Shown here: in pieces, positions 16,013 through 25,502 of the stretch
Layout: every line of letters begins with the position of its first letter
Position numbering within the stretch: the first letter of the stretch is position 1
NCBI RefSeq assembly: GCF_019966575.1
Contig: NZ_JAINFK010000004.1
Span: forward strand, 1-64,000
Origin: Oricola cellulosilytica
GTDB taxonomy: Bacteria; Pseudomonadota; Alphaproteobacteria; Rhizobiales; Rhizobiaceae
Direction: 5' to 3'
DNA length: 64,000 nucleotides
The notes under the pieces: generated by a model
Database searches by the model: none
The model's input: only the letters and a program-made list of their open reading frames with translations
Told to the model about the DNA's origin: nothing
Position numbers and translations under genes: made by a program

Positions 16013-16121
16013 AAAGGCGAGAATACGCCACTACGCCGAATGAGGCATCACTCAATTTTGCAAGAAATTGAGGCTACACGGCAACAAGACACTTTATCCA
16101 TTTGAAAAACCGAAGAAAGAC

Positions 16122-16139
16122 GGCCCTCGAATGAGGGCC
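16122..16139 (-). terminator. Rho-independent terminator of the peroxiredoxin gene
   Basis: GGCCCTC and GAGGGCC form a perfect 7-bp stem with a GAAT/ATTC loop. On the minus strand the hairpin is followed by TCTTTCTTCGG and a T run, 12 bases after the peroxiredoxin stop. Confidence 0.75.
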
Positions 16140-16150
16140 GCCTTCTACAT

Positions 16151-16711
16151 CTACTCAGCGGCAACTTTCGTGAAGTCGTCGTCTTTCGAAGTTCCGCGAA
16201 TCGGGTAGTCGTTTTTCGTGATGAACTCGAGACCCGACATCAGTTCATCGAAGCTGATACGGCCGAACGGTGTGTTCTGGATATAGAGGGCATAAAGCGT
16301 GCCGTCTGGCTTGATAACGGCGATACCCGGCTCAGAAAACCGTTCGGGCTCGGCGTCTTTTGCCTTGGCCGAGATGAACAAGCCGTAATCGCGGGCGCTC
16401 TCGATAGGTAGGCCATATCCGATATTGAGATTCGGGATATCCCATTCGGATTTCTGCCGTTCGGCGCGATCCACAGAATCCATGGAGACGGCGACGATGT
16501 CGATACCTTTCTCGCGGAAATCGCCTATTTTTCCGTTGAGCGCCTCCAGCTGCTTCTTGCAGATCGGGCAGTGTACGCCGCGGTAGAAGGCGATGACCGT
16601 GAAGTTCTCCGGATGAGAGTCGCGAAGATCGAATTTCTCGCCTTCAATGCGGTCGAACTGCAGGGCCGGTGCCTTTTCGCCGGGCATGGGGGTGGTGTGG
16701 CTATGAGCCAT
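16151..16711 (-). CDS. Peroxiredoxin-like AhpC/TSA family protein
   Basis: About 186 residues. The start is ATG 16711, 9 bases from AAGGAG; an ATG two codons upstream (16717) sits too close to it. A thioredoxin-fold segment carries the motif FYRGVHCPICKKQLE with Cys48 and Cys51, the CxxC variant of the peroxiredoxin-like family. It should reduce peroxides with a thiol donor in the cytoplasm. It lies downstream of the flavoprotein gene, whose oxidase-type chemistry could generate H2O2, so a protective role is a reasonable inference. Confidence 0.82.
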   Translation of the reverse strand: MAHSHTTPMPGEKAPALQFDRIEGEKFDLRDSHPENFTVIAFYRGVHCPICKKQLEALNGKIGDFREKGIDIVAVSMDSVDRAERQKSEWDIPNLNIGYGLPIESARDYGLFISAKAKDAEPERFSEPGIAVIKPDGTLYALYIQNTPFGRISFDELMSGLEFITKNDYPIRGTSKDDDFTKVAAE

Positions 16712-16822
16712 ATACATAATCTCCTTCGGTACTCGTCGGTCGCCAACGGCTGCGGAGCGAAAGTGTTCCTCTGGAGGCGGCTCCTCTCGCGAATGTGACC
16801 CTCGCGTCTTCTGTCGGAGCGA

Positions 16823-19384
16823 TCAGCTCCGCGGCTTGAGGTTCTCCGGGTCGTAGAGCGGCTTGTAGCCAACACCGGCGACTTCGACCGGATAGGTTTC
16901 GCCGAAATACTCGACAGACAGCTTGCGCCCTTCCTGACAGTAGTTCCACGGGAGATAGGCGAGCGCAATATTCTTGCCGATGGTCGGCCCGTAAGCGACG
17001 GACGTCGTGAACGAGCGGCGCCCGAGTTCGTCTACCAGCGTTTCGCCGGTCTCCGGATCCATCACCGGCATGATGCCGACCGGATAGCGCGCCACGCCGT
17101 TCGCGTCGGTGTTGTCGGTCATCACCAGCGTGCAGAGCATGGCCGGCTGGTGCTCGCGGGCGCGATATTCCAGATGCTTTGCCTTGCCGCGGAAATCGGC
17201 CTCCTTGACCTTCGGGCGCGCCAGATCGGCCTCGTAGAGATTGTATTCGGTCAAGAGGTCGGCATTCTGCAGACGCAGGCTCTTCTCCATCCGGCGCGAA
17301 TTGGCGTAGGTCTCGACGCCGAAGGCCATCACGCCCGTTTCGCGCAGCACGTCCCACACCGCGAGGCCATCCTCGTATTTCATGTGCAGTTCCCAGCCCT
17401 GCTCGCCCACATAGGAAAGGCGGAAGGCGGTCACGTCCTTTCCGGCGATTCTGACCGGCTTCAGCGACGCGAAGGGGAAGTTCTCGTGGGTCAGCGCGTC
17501 CGGATCTTCGACGGCCTGCTGCAGTGTCGAACGGGCATTCGGCCCCCATATGCCGATTGTGACGTATTGGTCGGTGACGTCGGTCACCGTGACGTCGAAG
17601 CCCTTTTCCTCGGCTGTGCGGCGCATGTAGTGGAAATCGCGCGGACCGGCGTCCGCCCCGTCGATCACGCGGCAGCGGTCTTCCATACGGATCACGGTCA
17701 GGTCGGCTCGAACCATGCCCTCGTCGTCGAGGAAGTGCGTGTAGATGCCTTTTCCGACATTTGCATCGCCACCGATCCTAGCGGCGCAGAGCCATTCCAT
17801 CAGCGCGACGTGATCGGGCCCCTCGACATCGTAGATCGCGAAATGCGAAAGGTTCACGATGCCGACATTCTCGCTCATTTCGAGGTGTTCGGCATTGGAG
17901 ACCCGCCAGAAATGCCGGTTGTCCCACTCGTTTTCGCGCACGGGCACGCGGTTGCCGTGCATTTCCAGAAGATGCTCGTTGGCGGCGTAGCCATGCGCAC
18001 GCTCCCAGCCCCCAAGCTCCATGAAATGCCCACCGAGTTCCTTCTCGCGCTCCCAGAAGGGCGAACGACGAACGTCACGCGCCTTTGAAAAGGGCTCGCG
18101 CGGATGGACGGCCGGATTGTAGATCTTCATCGCCGTCTCGGTGCAGCGGTCACGGATATACTGTTCTTCCGTCTGGTGCGGATAGAAGCGGGCATAGTCG
18201 ATGGCGTGATGATCGATTCCGGTGCGCCCGTCGGTCATCCAGTCGGCGATGAGCTTGCCCATGCCCGGGCCGTCCTTGACCCAGATGGCGACGGCGTACC
18301 AGAGCCCCCTCACCTTCCGACTCTCACCCATCGATGGTCCACCGTCTGTCGTCACCTGCAACAGGCCGTTGAAGGAATGGCTCTCGTTGTAGCCGAGCTC
18401 GCCGAGGATCGGCGTCAGTTCCATCGCGCGCTCCAGCGGCTCGATGATCTGCTCCATGTCGAGATCGCGCTGTGAGGGCGACAGCCGGGCCTCGTTCTTG
18501 TCGAGAATATCGCGCGGATGACAGAGCCGCGGATTGGTCTCCTCGTAATAACCCCACTCGATCTGCCCGCCTTCAGGCGTGCTCGGATCGCCCGTATCGC
18601 GCATGTAGGCGGAATTGCCCTGATCGCGGAGCAGCGGATATCCGATATCCTTCCCGGTTCCGGCAAACTCGTTGTACGGCCCGAAGAAAGTGAGCGGGTG
18701 GTCGACCGGCATCACAGGCAGGTCCTCGCCCGCCATCTCCGCGATCAGGCGTCCCCACAGCCCGGCGCAAACCACAACGTAATCGGCCATGATCGTGCCG
18801 CGATGCGTCTTCACGCCCCGGATGCGGCCGTCCGCGATGATCAGATCCTGCGCCGGCGTGTTGGCGAAGGCCTTGAGTTTGCCGCTGGCAACCGCCTCGT
18901 CGACCAGCTCGCCGGAAACCGTCTGCGAGCGCGGCTTGACGAGGCCCGCATCCGGATCCCACAGGCCGCCCTGCACCATTTCCTCCTCGATCAACGGAAA
19001 CTTCTCCTTGATCTCAGCCGGGGTGACCAGGTGCGCACGGGTGCCGAATGCCTTGCCCGACGCCACCTTGCGCCTGATCTCGTCCATGCGCGCGTCATCG
19101 CCGACCCGCGCGACCTCCAGACCGCCCACCTTTGCGTAACGGCCGCGTTTTTCGAAGAAGTCGATCGAGTAAAGCGTCGTCCAGCAGGACAGGAAATCGT
19201 GGCTCGTCGCGTAGCAGAAGTCGGAGGCGTGGGAGGTCGAGCCGATGTCCGTCGGAATAGAGGATTTGTCGATGCCGACAATGTCGTCCCAGCCGCGCTC
19301 GATCAGGTGATGGGCGACCGAGGCCCCCACGATGCCGCCGAGGCCGATGATGACGACCTTCGCCTGTTCCGGAAATTTTGCCAT
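16823..19384 (-). CDS. Dimethylglycine/sarcosine dehydrogenase-like flavoprotein with GcvT domains
   Basis: An 853-residue protein. The N-terminal DAO-type FAD domain has VIIGLGGIVGASVAHHL and STSHASD, where His52 matches the His that covalently binds FAD in dimethylglycine and sarcosine dehydrogenases. A middle domain (FAO_M-like) leads to C-terminal GCV_T domains (FGVETYANSRRMEKSL, RLSYVGEQGWELHMKY) that bind THF and capture the oxidised methyl as methylene-THF. ATG 19384 is chosen over the start 12 codons upstream. It is divergent from the membrane protein at 19616. Substrate is probably an N-methylated glycine; paralogues acting on other amines exist. Confidence 0.85.
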   Translation of the reverse strand: MAKFPEQAKVVIIGLGGIVGASVAHHLIERGWDDIVGIDKSSIPTDIGSTSHASDFCYATSHDFLSCWTTLYSIDFFEKRGRYAKVGGLEVARVGDDARMDEIRRKVASGKAFGTRAHLVTPAEIKEKFPLIEEEMVQGGLWDPDAGLVKPRSQTVSGELVDEAVASGKLKAFANTPAQDLIIADGRIRGVKTHRGTIMADYVVVCAGLWGRLIAEMAGEDLPVMPVDHPLTFFGPYNEFAGTGKDIGYPLLRDQGNSAYMRDTGDPSTPEGGQIEWGYYEETNPRLCHPRDILDKNEARLSPSQRDLDMEQIIEPLERAMELTPILGELGYNESHSFNGLLQVTTDGGPSMGESRKVRGLWYAVAIWVKDGPGMGKLIADWMTDGRTGIDHHAIDYARFYPHQTEEQYIRDRCTETAMKIYNPAVHPREPFSKARDVRRSPFWEREKELGGHFMELGGWERAHGYAANEHLLEMHGNRVPVRENEWDNRHFWRVSNAEHLEMSENVGIVNLSHFAIYDVEGPDHVALMEWLCAARIGGDANVGKGIYTHFLDDEGMVRADLTVIRMEDRCRVIDGADAGPRDFHYMRRTAEEKGFDVTVTDVTDQYVTIGIWGPNARSTLQQAVEDPDALTHENFPFASLKPVRIAGKDVTAFRLSYVGEQGWELHMKYEDGLAVWDVLRETGVMAFGVETYANSRRMEKSLRLQNADLLTEYNLYEADLARPKVKEADFRGKAKHLEYRAREHQPAMLCTLVMTDNTDANGVARYPVGIMPVMDPETGETLVDELGRRSFTTSVAYGPTIGKNIALAYLPWNYCQEGRKLSVEYFGETYPVEVAGVGYKPLYDPENLKPRS

Positions 19385-19615
19385 TGCCCGCGACTCCGAG
19401 GTGCTGTTGCGGCCAGACAATAGGGCCGCGAAACGCCATGGTTACAGCCTGTTTGCGACATCGGGAAAGCGCCCCGCGACCACTTCCGCAAAGTGCAGGT
19501 CGGGCACTGGCTTGTCCACCGGATCGGAGCGACCGACCCGCTCATCGCTTAACGGCGCGGTAAACATGCTCCCGTACCTTGTCCGCAGCATCTCAAATCA
19601 GCCACGAGGCCTGAA

Positions 19616-21358
19616 TTGGCGACGACAGGGGCGCAGACCGCCGACACATCGACACACATCAATCCGGCAGTGACGCTCATCGCGCTCACTGCGCTGGCCG
19701 TCGCCACGTTGCTCTGGCTGCCGGTCGTTCTTCCTATCGGACCGATGTATTGGGACACCAGCCTCTACCTCGACGCGACCAACCGGATCTGGTCCGGCCA
19801 GATCCCGGCTGTTGACTTCTTCATTCCTGCCGGTCCGCTCGGCTATTATCTCGCCGCACTTTTCTTCGCCATCTTCCCCAATGGACACCCGGTGCTGATC
19901 GCCAGTTGGTCGGTCCTTATCGTCACCCTGCCGCTGATGGCGGTGGTCGCATGGGAAGTGTCGCGGCGCTCGCGGATGATTGCGACGTTGCTCGTGGTTC
20001 CCTTCCTGATCTATTCGTTTCTGCCCTTCAACACGAGCGTCTACTACCCGTTTGCCGGCGCCGATGGCTTCGGCATCTACAACCGCCAGTCGAGCCAGTT
20101 GCTCTATGTGCTTATGGCGGCACTGATCGCGATGCGCGACCAACGGCTTTTGGCGGTGATCGTAACCGGCGCGATGTTCGCTCTGTTCGGCGTGAAAATC
20201 ACCGGCTTTCTGTCGGGCGGACTGCTCTGCCTCTTCGCCCTGCTGACCGGACGTGTCTCGGTCAGGACAGCCGCAACCTGCGCGGTCGCATTCCTCGCGG
20301 TTGTGGGCGCGGTGGAGGCGGCCACGGGCATGATCTCGGCCTATCTGCGCGACATCGCCCTCCTGATTTCCTTGAATCAGGACGGCCTCGCGCTACGGCT
20401 GGTCCAGGCGGCATCACGAACGGCGGGGCCCACGCTTGCGATCATCGGTCTCGGCGGCGTTCTTTTCCTCGCGGACTGGCCGGCCATCCTGGCGGATGCA
20501 AGAAAGCTCGGCCGCGACCGGAGCTTCGAGTCACTAAAGAAACTGCTCGACCGCCACTTTCTTTGGCTCGCCGTGGCGCTGCTTGCCGCATGGTTCTTCG
20601 AGAGTCAGAACACCGGCAGCCAGGAGCTGATCTTCGTCTGGCCGGTCATCATCATGTTGTCGCGGAAGCTGATGACATATGCCGGTCGCCCGACAGTCAT
20701 GTTCGCAGTCGCTCTGCTGGCAGCCTCTGCGGTTCTGCCGCCCCTCGTGAACACGGTCCACCACTCGTCCCGGGCATTAGTGCGCATGGCGCGCCAAACG
20801 CCGTTGGCGCATCAGCATCTCGGCACGCTCGGTGCTATCACCGCGGAACCGCGCGTTTTTGAAAGGCGTAAGCGCATGCGCGCCAGCTATCTTGCCTATC
20901 CCAAAGCGATGACCGCGCTCGCCAAATCGGGCGAATTGCACTCTTTCCTCCTGTTTGCGGATTTCGATTTCCAGTTGGGTCTGCTGCAGACCGCCGACGA
21001 GGCGGTCGTCGAATTGAAACGCCGCGAGGCCGCCGGCTTCGATTACCAGACCGTGATGACCCTGGATTTCACGAATCCGTTTCCCTGGCTGCTTGACAAG
21101 CGGGCTCCCCGGCATATCGCGATCGGCGCCGACCCCTGGCGAGCGGTGCCGCCGTTGGATGAAGAAACACGCCAGGCGGTTCGCGAAGCCGATCTCGTCC
21201 TTGAGCCGCAATGCCCCTACAGCGCCAATGTCGCGGAGTTGCGCGAAATCTATGCGGAGGCTTTGAGCGCGCATCGCGGGCACATGCTGACGCCCTGCTA
21301 CAGGGTCTACGTTCATCCGGAGCTGGAAGATGCGTTCGTGGCAGCGGCCGACTCGTAA
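19616..21358 (+). CDS. Polytopic membrane protein, GT-C glycosyltransferase-like
   Basis: A 580-residue protein starting at TTG 19616 with GAGG 6 bases upstream. About 10-11 hydrophobic segments fill residues 20-400. The first extracytoplasmic loop has PMYWDTSLYLDATNRI, an acidic loop as in GT-C/GT87-type polyprenyl-phosphate-sugar transferases. A soluble C-terminal domain of about 180 residues follows. I cannot name the family with certainty. It converges exactly onto the end of another membrane protein (21358/21359), and both may use the lipid-linked sugar made by the adjacent operon. Confidence 0.6.
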   Translation: MATTGAQTADTSTHINPAVTLIALTALAVATLLWLPVVLPIGPMYWDTSLYLDATNRIWSGQIPAVDFFIPAGPLGYYLAALFFAIFPNGHPVLIASWSVLIVTLPLMAVVAWEVSRRSRMIATLLVVPFLIYSFLPFNTSVYYPFAGADGFGIYNRQSSQLLYVLMAALIAMRDQRLLAVIVTGAMFALFGVKITGFLSGGLLCLFALLTGRVSVRTAATCAVAFLAVVGAVEAATGMISAYLRDIALLISLNQDGLALRLVQAASRTAGPTLAIIGLGGVLFLADWPAILADARKLGRDRSFESLKKLLDRHFLWLAVALLAAWFFESQNTGSQELIFVWPVIIMLSRKLMTYAGRPTVMFAVALLAASAVLPPLVNTVHHSSRALVRMARQTPLAHQHLGTLGAITAEPRVFERRKRMRASYLAYPKAMTALAKSGELHSFLLFADFDFQLGLLQTADEAVVELKRREAAGFDYQTVMTLDFTNPFPWLLDKRAPRHIAIGADPWRAVPPLDEETRQAVREADLVLEPQCPYSANVAELREIYAEALSAHRGHMLTPCYRVYVHPELEDAFVAAADS

Positions 21359-22534
21359 TCAGACCGTGGCGCACCTTTTGGGCAGGCGGGCCAGTGCTGC
21401 GATCAGCACCAGGCTGAATGCCACCAGATAGGCGAAATGGAAACGCGTTTCGTAAAGGGGGAAGACTGCGAACTTGGCAGCGATGCCCAGCAACGTCGTC
21501 ACCAGAATGATGACCTCGCGTCGGGCCAGCTCAACCCGGTTTCGGGACAGCAGCCACCAGCCCGCGCATCCCACGACGAGCACCGCCGGCCACTGGTTTT
21601 CGATGAATGAACGTGCGAGCGCCTGAACGACGATCCGACCGTAGACCAGGAGCGAAAATGGCGGATCGAATCCCTCGAGGGATTCAACAAACTCGATGTG
21701 CGTGAACCACATATGTATCCACCAGCCTGGATGGCCTGCCGCCTGGGTGATCGGAACATAAGCAATCACCGCACCGGCGAATGCTGCCAGCACCCCCCAA
21801 CTAAACGAACGCAGCAGCAACGATACGGCGAGAAGCACACCGATATAGGCGGCGTGATCCGGCCGGGCGAGAAACGCCAGGAACAGCAGTACGCCCGCCG
21901 CGATCTCGCTCTTTCGCAGAAACGCAAGAATTCCCGTGAGGAAGAATGCCGCGGAGAATGCGTCGGGAGTGCCGAGCCGGGCGATCTCGCCAAAATTCGC
22001 GAGCATCAGTGCTGCGATCGCAAGCGGTGCCAAATGCAGGGCTCGTTCCCGCCACAGCCAGACAATCGACAGCCCGCCGATCGCCGCCGCCGACAATGCG
22101 GAAATCAGCCGGATCGCGTTCAGCGGCTCCGTCAACTCCGAGAGCCATCCGATCGATGCGGTATAGAGCCACTTGACCTTGTAGAAGCCCAGCATCGTCG
22201 CGAAGGCCTGCGGGTCGGCGTACTGCCGTATCCGGTATTCCCGGTCTTCGGTAAGGACGGTGAACCGTCCGTCAGTCACCGAATTGCGGACGGTCTCATA
22301 GGCGTGACGATGCAACGCCTCCGCGTTCATGCCCGGCGTTTCATAGGCGCTGGCAAGATAGGCGAAGATATCCCAGTTCGTGATTGGGAACAGGTAAGCG
22401 ACCACCGCGACGGCCAAGGTGAACAATGCCAGCGCGGCCAGACCGAAGCGCGCCGCCTGGGACGACCACACCCGGATCGCGCGTTCGCCGCCAGCGAGGG
22501 CCATCCGGTCAACGATGGAAACCAGACCGTTCAC
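21359..22534 (-). CDS. Polytopic membrane protein, putative lipid-linked-sugar glycosyltransferase
   Basis: A 391-residue protein with roughly 9-10 hydrophobic segments. The N-terminal loop has FPITNWDIFAYLASAYE, with an Asp after TM1 as in GT-C enzymes, and FLARPDHAAYIGVLL is a conserved-looking membrane motif. It is the last gene of the six-gene minus-strand operon, 5 bases after the aminotransferase. A transferase for the polyprenyl-phosphate sugar made upstream is inferred; no experimentally defined family is recognised. Confidence 0.55.
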   Translation of the reverse strand: MNGLVSIVDRMALAGGERAIRVWSSQAARFGLAALALFTLAVAVVAYLFPITNWDIFAYLASAYETPGMNAEALHRHAYETVRNSVTDGRFTVLTEDREYRIRQYADPQAFATMLGFYKVKWLYTASIGWLSELTEPLNAIRLISALSAAAIGGLSIVWLWRERALHLAPLAIAALMLANFGEIARLGTPDAFSAAFFLTGILAFLRKSEIAAGVLLFLAFLARPDHAAYIGVLLAVSLLLRSFSWGVLAAFAGAVIAYVPITQAAGHPGWWIHMWFTHIEFVESLEGFDPPFSLLVYGRIVVQALARSFIENQWPAVLVVGCAGWWLLSRNRVELARREVIILVTTLLGIAAKFAVFPLYETRFHFAYLVAFSLVLIAALARLPKRCATV

Positions 22535-22539
22535 GAACG

Positions 22540-24024
22540 CTACCCCACCTGGCTTTTGACGAAGTCCTTGACGATCGCAACGATGCCGCGGCCAAGCAGG
22601 GCGTCGAACGCCGCGATGAACTCGTCGACATGCTCCCGGCCGCAGATGAGTGGCGGTTCGAGGCGAATGACATTGCGATTGTACTCGGTGAACGCCACCA
22701 GCACATTATAGTCGCGCAGGAGCAGCGCGCCGACGAAGCCCGACAGCGATCCCTTGAGCTTGTCATCGAGGATCGACACCATCGGGCGAACGACAGCAGG
22801 CAGCGTCTGGCTGAAATCCTCGAACTCCAGACCGACCATGAAACCCTGCCCGCGCACTTCCTTGATGATCGCCGGGTACTTGGCCTGGAGGCGTTTCAAC
22901 TCGGAAATCAGATAGGCGCCGGTTTCAGCGGCATTGTCGATCAACTTCTCTTCATAGAGCACGTTCAGCGTCTCGATGGAGGTGACACAAGCTTCGCCGA
23001 TACCGCCGAACGTCGCCTGCGCATGGATCATTGCGGTTCTCGGGGTGCCGTAGGCCTTCATGTAGATATCGCGCTTGGCGATCATCGCCGCCATGGCGCA
23101 TTTGCCCCCGCCGAGCGATTTCGCCAGCGCGGTGACGTCGGGAACTACACCGTGATGCTCGAACGCATAGAAGCGCCCCGTGCGGCCGAGCCCGCACTGG
23201 ACCTCGTCCGCGACCCAGATGACGCCGTATTGATCGCAAAGCTTGCGCAGCTTCTGCCAATACGCCGTGTCGGCGGAGATGATGCCACCGCCCCCCTGAA
23301 CAGTCTCCAGACAGATGACGCCGATTTCCGGATGCGCTTTGAACGCATTTTCAACGGCATCGATATCGCCGAACGGCACCTTGATTCCGTTCTCGAGGAG
23401 CTTGAACTCGCCGCGATAGAGCGGTCCGTCGGTGATCGACAGAACACCCTTTGTCTTTCCGTGGAATGAGTTCTCCGCATACACGACCACCGGACGCTTC
23501 GGGCCAGCGGCGCGTTCGGCAACCTTCAGAGCGGCTTCCATCGCTTCGGAGCCGGAAGAGCCGAGAAACACCATGTCGAGCTCGCCCGGAGAGCATTTTG
23601 CGAGATTGTGCGCCAGCGCCGAGGCGTATTGCGACATGAACGCCATCGCGATCTCATGACGCTTCTCATCTTGAAACTTCTTGCGGGTTTCGAGGATTCT
23701 GGGATGGTTGTGACCGACCGCCAGGGATCCGAAGCCGCCGAAGAAATCGAGGATTTTCCGCCCGTCCTGATCAACGTAATACATGCCTTCGGCGCGGTCG
23801 ATCTTCACCTTGTGAAAGCCGAGCAGCTTCATGAAATGAAACTGGCCGGGATTGAGGTGTTCCTTGAACAGATCGGTCATGGTGCCGACGTCGAGCGCCT
23901 TCGCGTCCTCGACCGAGAGAAGGTCGGGTTTGCTGACCGGCCCGTCCCGGACCGGCTCCGGCATGGCGACCGACGGCGCTTCGACAACCGGGCGCGCTTT
24001 TTTTCGGTTGAGAAAATCCAGCAT
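22540..24024 (-). CDS. Class III PLP-dependent aminotransferase family protein
   Basis: A 494-residue protein. GSSGSEAMEAALKVAERA (PLP-phosphate cup), WVADEVQCGLGRTG and the lysine in VTALAKSLGGGK identify a class III (acetylornithine/GABA-type) aminotransferase. The first 45 residues are an additional N-terminal segment. It lies 11 bases after the epimerase gene in the glycan operon, so it may add an amino group to a sugar or supply an amino-acid building block. The substrate cannot be deduced. Confidence 0.82.
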   Translation of the reverse strand: MLDFLNRKKARPVVEAPSVAMPEPVRDGPVSKPDLLSVEDAKALDVGTMTDLFKEHLNPGQFHFMKLLGFHKVKIDRAEGMYYVDQDGRKILDFFGGFGSLAVGHNHPRILETRKKFQDEKRHEIAMAFMSQYASALAHNLAKCSPGELDMVFLGSSGSEAMEAALKVAERAAGPKRPVVVYAENSFHGKTKGVLSITDGPLYRGEFKLLENGIKVPFGDIDAVENAFKAHPEIGVICLETVQGGGGIISADTAYWQKLRKLCDQYGVIWVADEVQCGLGRTGRFYAFEHHGVVPDVTALAKSLGGGKCAMAAMIAKRDIYMKAYGTPRTAMIHAQATFGGIGEACVTSIETLNVLYEEKLIDNAAETGAYLISELKRLQAKYPAIIKEVRGQGFMVGLEFEDFSQTLPAVVRPMVSILDDKLKGSLSGFVGALLLRDYNVLVAFTEYNRNVIRLEPPLICGREHVDEFIAAFDALLGRGIVAIVKDFVKSQVG

Positions 24025-24035
24025 GGTTGCGTTCC

Positions 24036-25052
24036 TTATTCTGCCGGTACGCGGGCTGCGTCGGCAAGGTCGGCGTCATTGCCTTCGAGACCGCGGCGAT
24101 ATTCCCGGTAGGCGGCGATCAGCATGTCCTCGTCGCGGTGATCCGGCACCCACCCGAGTTCGCGCTTGGCGCGCGTACAATCGAGCAGGCAGTCCTCGTC
24201 GGCAATGAGATACTGTTCGGGATCCATCAACGGCATGTTCAGGAAGTCCAGCAGATCGAGCGTGCGCTTGACTGCAAAACCCGGCGTCGGGATCAGGATG
24301 GATTTCGACCCCGCATGGTTGATCAGGTCCCCCAGCAAGTTGCGCACCGGAGGCGGATTGTCGGAGCCCAGATTGTAGGCCGAATTCGGCACATCCCGCT
24401 CCCAGGCGAGGCGCGCCGCCTTTGCGCAGTCGAACACCGATATGAACTGGTAGGGATTCTTGCCTGATCCGATCATCGGCACGGGCAAATTGTGGTCGAT
24501 AAGCTTGAAGAGCTTCGACAGGATGCCGAGCCGGCCTGGTCCGATAATCAGGCGCGGCCGGAATATCGAGATCCGCATCCCTCTCCCGCGCCATTCCTGA
24601 GCAAGTTCTTCCGTCTTCCATTTTGACAAACCGTACTCGCCAAGCGGCTCGACCGGATGTTCTTCGGTCATCGGCCAGGTTTTGGTGTGACCGTAGATCA
24701 TGTCAGTCGTGAAATGCACGAGCCTGTCGCCCCCGGCGTCCGCGACACCTTCCATAATATGCGCCGTGCCGTGATAATTGACCGGCCAGAAAAAATCGTG
24801 CCTCTTCGCCCGCACCTGGATCGGTGACAGCATTTTCGCCGACAGATTGTAGACCATGTCGTCGGCCTTCATCTCGACGGCGCGCACCGAGGCCTTGTCG
24901 GTCACATCGCACCGAACGAAGCGAGCATCACGATAATGCGGCTCGTCACCCTTGTTTATGTCGGCGACGATCACCTCCTCGCCACGACTGACCAAATCCT
25001 TGGCCAACTGACGTCCGACGAATCCGTCGCCTCCGAAGAGCACATGTCTCAT
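24036..25052 (-). CDS. NAD-dependent epimerase/dehydratase (extended SDR)
   Basis: A 338-residue extended SDR. FGGDGFVGRQLA (6-17) is the NAD-binding glycine motif; Tyr140-x3-Lys144 in YGLSK is the catalytic pair, with FTTDMIYG upstream. It overlaps the SMR-type gene by 4 bases. By position it could act on a nucleotide sugar, or fill the reductase step (DprE2-like) expected next to the DprE1-like oxidase. That second reading is inference, since DprE2 is a classical rather than an extended SDR. Confidence 0.8.
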   Translation of the reverse strand: MRHVLFGGDGFVGRQLAKDLVSRGEEVIVADINKGDEPHYRDARFVRCDVTDKASVRAVEMKADDMVYNLSAKMLSPIQVRAKRHDFFWPVNYHGTAHIMEGVADAGGDRLVHFTTDMIYGHTKTWPMTEEHPVEPLGEYGLSKWKTEELAQEWRGRGMRISIFRPRLIIGPGRLGILSKLFKLIDHNLPVPMIGSGKNPYQFISVFDCAKAARLAWERDVPNSAYNLGSDNPPPVRNLLGDLINHAGSKSILIPTPGFAVKRTLDLLDFLNMPLMDPEQYLIADEDCLLDCTRAKRELGWVPDHRDEDMLIAAYREYRRGLEGNDADLADAARVPAE

Positions 25053-25471
25053 GATTTCAACTCACCTGTTTCGATAGTGGGAGCGGTTTGCGAGCGGACC
25101 GGACTGCCACTTTGAGCAATCAGGATCGTGCCGACGCAGATGAAGGCGATCCCCGCCATCTTGTAGGCGCCGAGATCTTCCTTGAAGAGCCACCACGCCA
25201 TCACCGCGACCGCGACATAGGCAAGGCTTAGAAACGGATACGCGAAGGATAAGTCTACCTTCGACAGCACGAACATATGCGATGCCATGGAGATCACGAA
25301 CGTCGCCAACCCGAAGAACACCCACGGCTGAAACACGATTTGCAGGGTCTTCATAATGAGATTTTCCTGCCCCGTGATCGCCGGCCCGAGCGTCATCATG
25401 CCCTGTTTGAGCATGAGCTGTGCGGCAGCGTTGGTGAGCACCGTGAACAGAATGAACGGTATGTATTTCAT
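25049..25471 (-). CDS. SMR/EamA-type small membrane transporter, candidate lipid-sugar flippase
   Basis: A 140-residue protein with four hydrophobic segments: LTNAAAQLMLKQGM in the first and LSFAYPFLSLAYVAVAVMAW in the third. The architecture matches ArnE/ArnF and similar small multidrug resistance-type proteins. Embedded in a polyprenyl-phosphate sugar operon, it most likely flips the lipid-linked sugar across the inner membrane. The 4-base overlap with the epimerase gene implies coupled translation. Confidence 0.72.
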   Translation of the reverse strand: MKYIPFILFTVLTNAAAQLMLKQGMMTLGPAITGQENLIMKTLQIVFQPWVFFGLATFVISMASHMFVLSKVDLSFAYPFLSLAYVAVAVMAWWLFKEDLGAYKMAGIAFICVGTILIAQSGSPVRSQTAPTIETGELKS

Positions 25472-25502
25472 CGTTGTCCCGAACCTTTTCCCGTCGCGGA
25501 CG